This document shows, piece after piece, positions 31,527-33,847 of a stretch of DNA of 33,847 nucleotides. A program made the translations under genes and the position numbers. This DNA is from Arthrobacter_J sp038199985 (GTDB lineage: Bacteria > Actinomycetota > Actinomycetes > Actinomycetales > Micrococcaceae), in assembly GCA_038199985.1 (NCBI GenBank), contig JBBPYK010000040.1, positions 1 to 33,847 of the forward strand, written 5' to 3'. The notes below the pieces were generated by a model. That model was not told the DNA's origin. It did not search any database and worked only from the letters and a program-made list of their open reading frames with translations. Within the stretch, counting starts at the first letter, position 1; every line of letters begins with the position of its first letter.

Positions 31527-31730
31527 TCAGGCAGACTCGAGCTGCTCCTCTATCCAGGCATCGACGTCGGCCTGACGCCACCTCACGTGCCCGCCAATCT
31601 TGACGGCACGAGGCAGAGGCTCTCCGAGCGAGCGTTTTCGGTAGATCGTTGACACCGACCAACCTGTCTGGACTGCCAGATCCTTCGCCGTGAGGAGCCC
31701 TCTTGCATGCGCACTGAAATGTATGGTCAT
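31527..31730 (-). CDS. AlpA-like excisionase / helix-turn-helix protein
   Basis: The product has 67 residues from ATG 31730; GTG 31739 would overlap the ribosome-binding site (GGTGGGAAGA). It has the HTH_17/MerR-like excisionase signature: LLTAKDLAVQTGWSVSTIYR, PRAVKIGGHVRWRQADVDAW and IEEQLE. Such proteins bend att DNA for excision and activate genes of the element. It lies between the integrase-side XRE gene (divergent) and the replication genes it probably controls. Confidence 0.85.
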   Translation of the reverse strand: MTIHFSAHARGLLTAKDLAVQTGWSVSTIYRKRSLGEPLPRAVKIGGHVRWRQADVDAWIEEQLESA

Positions 31731-31813
31731 TCTTCCCACCTATCTCCACCAGTAATTCATAGCTTGTGAATATAACGTAGCACACGCTCCACATTCCTGG
31801 TAGTCTGTAACAA

Positions 31814-32551
31814 ATGGAAGCAACAACTTTTGCCGCAGCCGTGGGGACATTCCTGCGGGCTTACCGACTTGAACACGGAATCAAGCTCGAATCAATCGCC
31901 CAAGTTGGACGCGAATTCGGAGCCACCTGGAGCTTGTCCAGCGTCCAGTCCATTGAAGGCGGTCGAGCGTCTCCGACGCTTCCAACCCTCCTAACCTTGG
32001 CTCTCGTGCTGGGGCAACTGTCAGGGGAACCCATTCGACTCTCAGATCTCCTCAGACCTGCCGAAGCCCTCGACCGACCGTTCGTGTTGACGCCCGACCA
32101 GCCGGTTCTACGGTCCTGGGTGGAGCGCGTTCTATCCGGAGACAAAGTTGACCTGACCGAGGAAGACTTTGTTCAGGTCCATGAGCGCAACGCAAGGGCC
32201 TGGCACGAGGACCTAGAGCACCCTGCCGCGCAGCTCAGTAGCGGGCAGTTGACCGAAGAAGCGCGTCACGCTCACGTCGACGCCCTCTGGGAGGCGATGA
32301 ACGAGCCGCCCGAGCCCTTCGAGTACAGCAAACCTCTCCGCCCAAGAGCCAGTCTTGCGGAGTCCCGTGCCGCAAAGAAGCTGGGCGTCAAGACACTCGA
32401 TCTGCAACGGCAGGCCGTCCGACTCTGGGGACACTCACTTGAGTCAGAGGCGCTCAGCAGAGCGGGCGTCGACAGCACGCCCCAGGCACGCGGCCGTGTC
32501 ACACGCATGCTCGTTGACGAGATCCGCACGTCCATGACAGAGGAGAATTGA
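31814..32551 (+). CDS. XRE-family transcriptional regulator
   Basis: The product has 245 residues. The first 85 residues hold an XRE helix-turn-helix (FLRAYRLEHGIKLESIAQVG, WSLSSVQSIEGGRASPTLPT). The remainder is a helical regulatory domain with EALDRPFVLTPDQP and SLAESRAAKKLGVKTLDLQR. A TAGTCT box sits 8 bases before the ATG (leaderless). It is divergent from the excisionase gene and its stop shares a base with the integrase ATG (TGATG), so it likely regulates both. Confidence 0.82.
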   Translation: MEATTFAAAVGTFLRAYRLEHGIKLESIAQVGREFGATWSLSSVQSIEGGRASPTLPTLLTLALVLGQLSGEPIRLSDLLRPAEALDRPFVLTPDQPVLRSWVERVLSGDKVDLTEEDFVQVHERNARAWHEDLEHPAAQLSSGQLTEEARHAHVDALWEAMNEPPEPFEYSKPLRPRASLAESRAAKKLGVKTLDLQRQAVRLWGHSLESEALSRAGVDSTPQARGRVTRMLVDEIRTSMTEEN

Positions 32552-33702
32552 TGGCCCGACCGAGAATGGGAATCGGGACTTACGGCACCATCAACACGGC
32601 CGAGATTCAGCCCGGGAAGTGGCGGGCCCGCACGCGCTACAGGTTTGCCGATGGGAAAGCACGTCAGGTTGAAAAGTTCGCACCGAGCCGAGCAAAGGCG
32701 ATCTCAGCGCTGAAACAGGCCCTCATGACAGTCGAAGCGGATCGGGGCGGTGAGCTGAAGCCGAATACGTCGTTACGTGTCCTCGCTCAAATGTTTCTAG
32801 ATGCCAAGCGCGATGTCGGGCGGTCCGAGGGTACCTTGGAGACCTACGGCTAAGCCGTCACCGCCCACATCACACCAAGACTGGGCGACCTCGCCGTCGC
32901 CGAGGCCAAGCCGGAACGTCTACAGCCCTTCCTCAACCGCGTCGAAAAGGAGAGCGGGGCCGGTGCCGCAAAGAACTGCCGCTCGACACTGAGCGGCATG
33001 ATGGCGCTGGCAGTGATCAACGGCGCCATCGAGAAGAACCCCGTGCGTGAGCTTGACCGGATTTCGCGCCCGAGAGGGAAGAAGCGCGGCAGCTCAGCAA
33101 TCCCGATCGACGAGCTGCCCACATTTCTTACCAAAGTTCGCGCCGATGCGGATTTGACGAAGTGGGACACTGTCGAACTGATCGAATTCATGCTCTCCTC
33201 AGGCTGGCGCGTGGCGGAAGCCTGCGCGCTCGACATCGCCTCCGTTGACTTCTTGGCAGGCACTGTCACAGTCGAGGCGATCAATGTCCGGGTCAAAGGC
33301 AAGGGCGTATTGCGCCAGAATTTTCCAAAGACCGAGAAGTCTGCACGCATCACTCCCCTACCAAGGAGGACATTGGACCTGCTCGGCCGCCGCAGTGAGC
33401 GGCTGAAGGAATTCACCACGCTTCTGTTCCCGACGCCGCTGATGCGTCTCCGCGATCCGTCAAACACGCAGCGTGAGATTCGGGATCGGCGAGTCCTGCT
33501 CGGCTATCCCGAACTGTCCACCCACTCATTCCGCAAGACCGTGGCAACCATCCTCGATAGGGAGGGGCTGTCAGCTACCGAGATTGCCGACTATCTTGGT
33601 CACGAGAACCCGTCTATGACGCAGGATGTCTATATGAACACCCTCAAGGGATCAACTCGGGCGGCTGAAGTCATGAGCCAGCGCCTCGACGGCCTCATCT
33701 GA
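32551..33702 (+). pseudogene. int: Tyrosine recombinase (integrase) with one in-frame stop
   Basis: Read through, the gene gives 383 codons in one frame, broken only by TAA at 32851-32853 (codon 101), where a Tyr codon would be expected (ETYG-stop-AVTAHI). The N-terminal part has an arm-binding-like segment (TAEIQPGKWRARTRYRFADG) and the beginning of the core-binding domain. The catalytic part is complete: Arg in SSGWRVAEACAL, Lys in the RVKGKGVL/PKTEKSARITPL region, HSFRKTVAT (H-x-x-R), and LGHENPSMTQDVY with His and the nucleophilic Tyr. A frame starting at ATG 32998 could yield a 234-residue catalytic fragment. The element probably cannot integrate or excise by itself. Confidence 0.85.
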
Positions 33703-33847
33703 ATGTGGGGTTAGCGGCCATAATGTGTGTATGCAAAGTGGCTTTTGACCAGTAATCATATGGGATGCAGGGCCTTGTACATGCTTTGAAAGCATGTATG
33801 GTGACAGTTCCCAAGAACCACCCCCGTTGTGGTGTATGTGCTCAGAA
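33703..33847. other. Right-edge sequence with perfect palindrome; possible att region
   Basis: Downstream of the integrase there is no gene to the window end. A palindrome with 10-bp arms TACATGCTTT (33778-33787) and AAAGCATGTA (33789-33798) around a single G could be an attachment-site core, an operator or a terminator. I cannot show a matching direct repeat at the other end of the element. Confidence 0.4.

Noticed and set aside
1..33847. tRNA or rRNA genes as integration targets
   Set aside because: No cloverleaf-like sequence or rRNA segment was noticed, including the ends near the integrase, though reading by eye could miss a degenerate one.

Overview
The window is accessory DNA from a GC-rich actinobacterium, most likely a Micrococcales relative of Arthrobacter, Glutamicibacter or Brevibacterium. 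This placement rests on high-GC codon use, many apparent leaderless promoters (a -10 box 6-8 nt before the start codon) and the types of mobile genes present. It is not proof of genus, and whether the replicon is a plasmid or a chromosomal island cannot be decided from the window alone.

Left part (1-5100): an inactivated IS30-family transposase tail, a membrane protein with a winged-helix-like N-terminus, and an ImmA/IrrE metallopeptidase-regulator coupled to a partner of unknown function behind an inverted-repeat operator. Next comes a debris zone holding the remains of a DUF2384 (Xre/MbcA/ParS-like) antitoxin and of a YefM/Phd antitoxin.

Central part (5100-19150): a secreted or membrane-anchored Pro-rich protein, then a string of toxin-antitoxin (TA) loci: VbhA-like antitoxin/Fic, HipBA, an orphan VapB, a DUF2384-RES pair, and a class II-type Fic protein flanked by two VbhA-like antitoxins. 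These are followed by a HicAB pair with frameshifted toxin and an AbiE pair with truncated toxin. Between Fic and HipBA lies a repeat-rich, AT-rich intergenic region (five copies of AAGGTGCA/TGCACCTT, three of them within a conserved 12-mer), which is a candidate replication origin or regulatory array. It is followed by two paralogous proteins resembling the winged-helix tail of plasmid primases and by five small unknown genes in one direction.

Right-centre (19480-25500): a possible defence neighbourhood. A protein with a HEPN-type RxxxxH motif is divergent from a 58-aa ORF and a TIR-like (PF10137-type) putative NADase. Then come a broken metallophosphoesterase, a CxxC zinc-ribbon-like protein with a small partner, and a third, orphan DUF2384-like antitoxin.

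Right end (26342-33702): an integrative mobilizable element-like module: relaxase, MobC-like accessory protein, candidate oriT hairpin, small basic protein, D5/P4-type primase-helicase, a 57-aa coupled ORF, an AlpA-like excisionase, an XRE regulator and a tyrosine integrase. The integrase has one in-frame stop although all catalytic residues follow it, so the element is probably immobile unless the stop is read through or is a sequence error.

The clearest overall pattern is asymmetric decay of TA modules. Toxins are frameshifted (HicA), truncated (AbiEii) or missing (VapB, the second DUF2384 and the extra VbhA-like gene lack an adjacent toxin), while their antitoxin genes are open.
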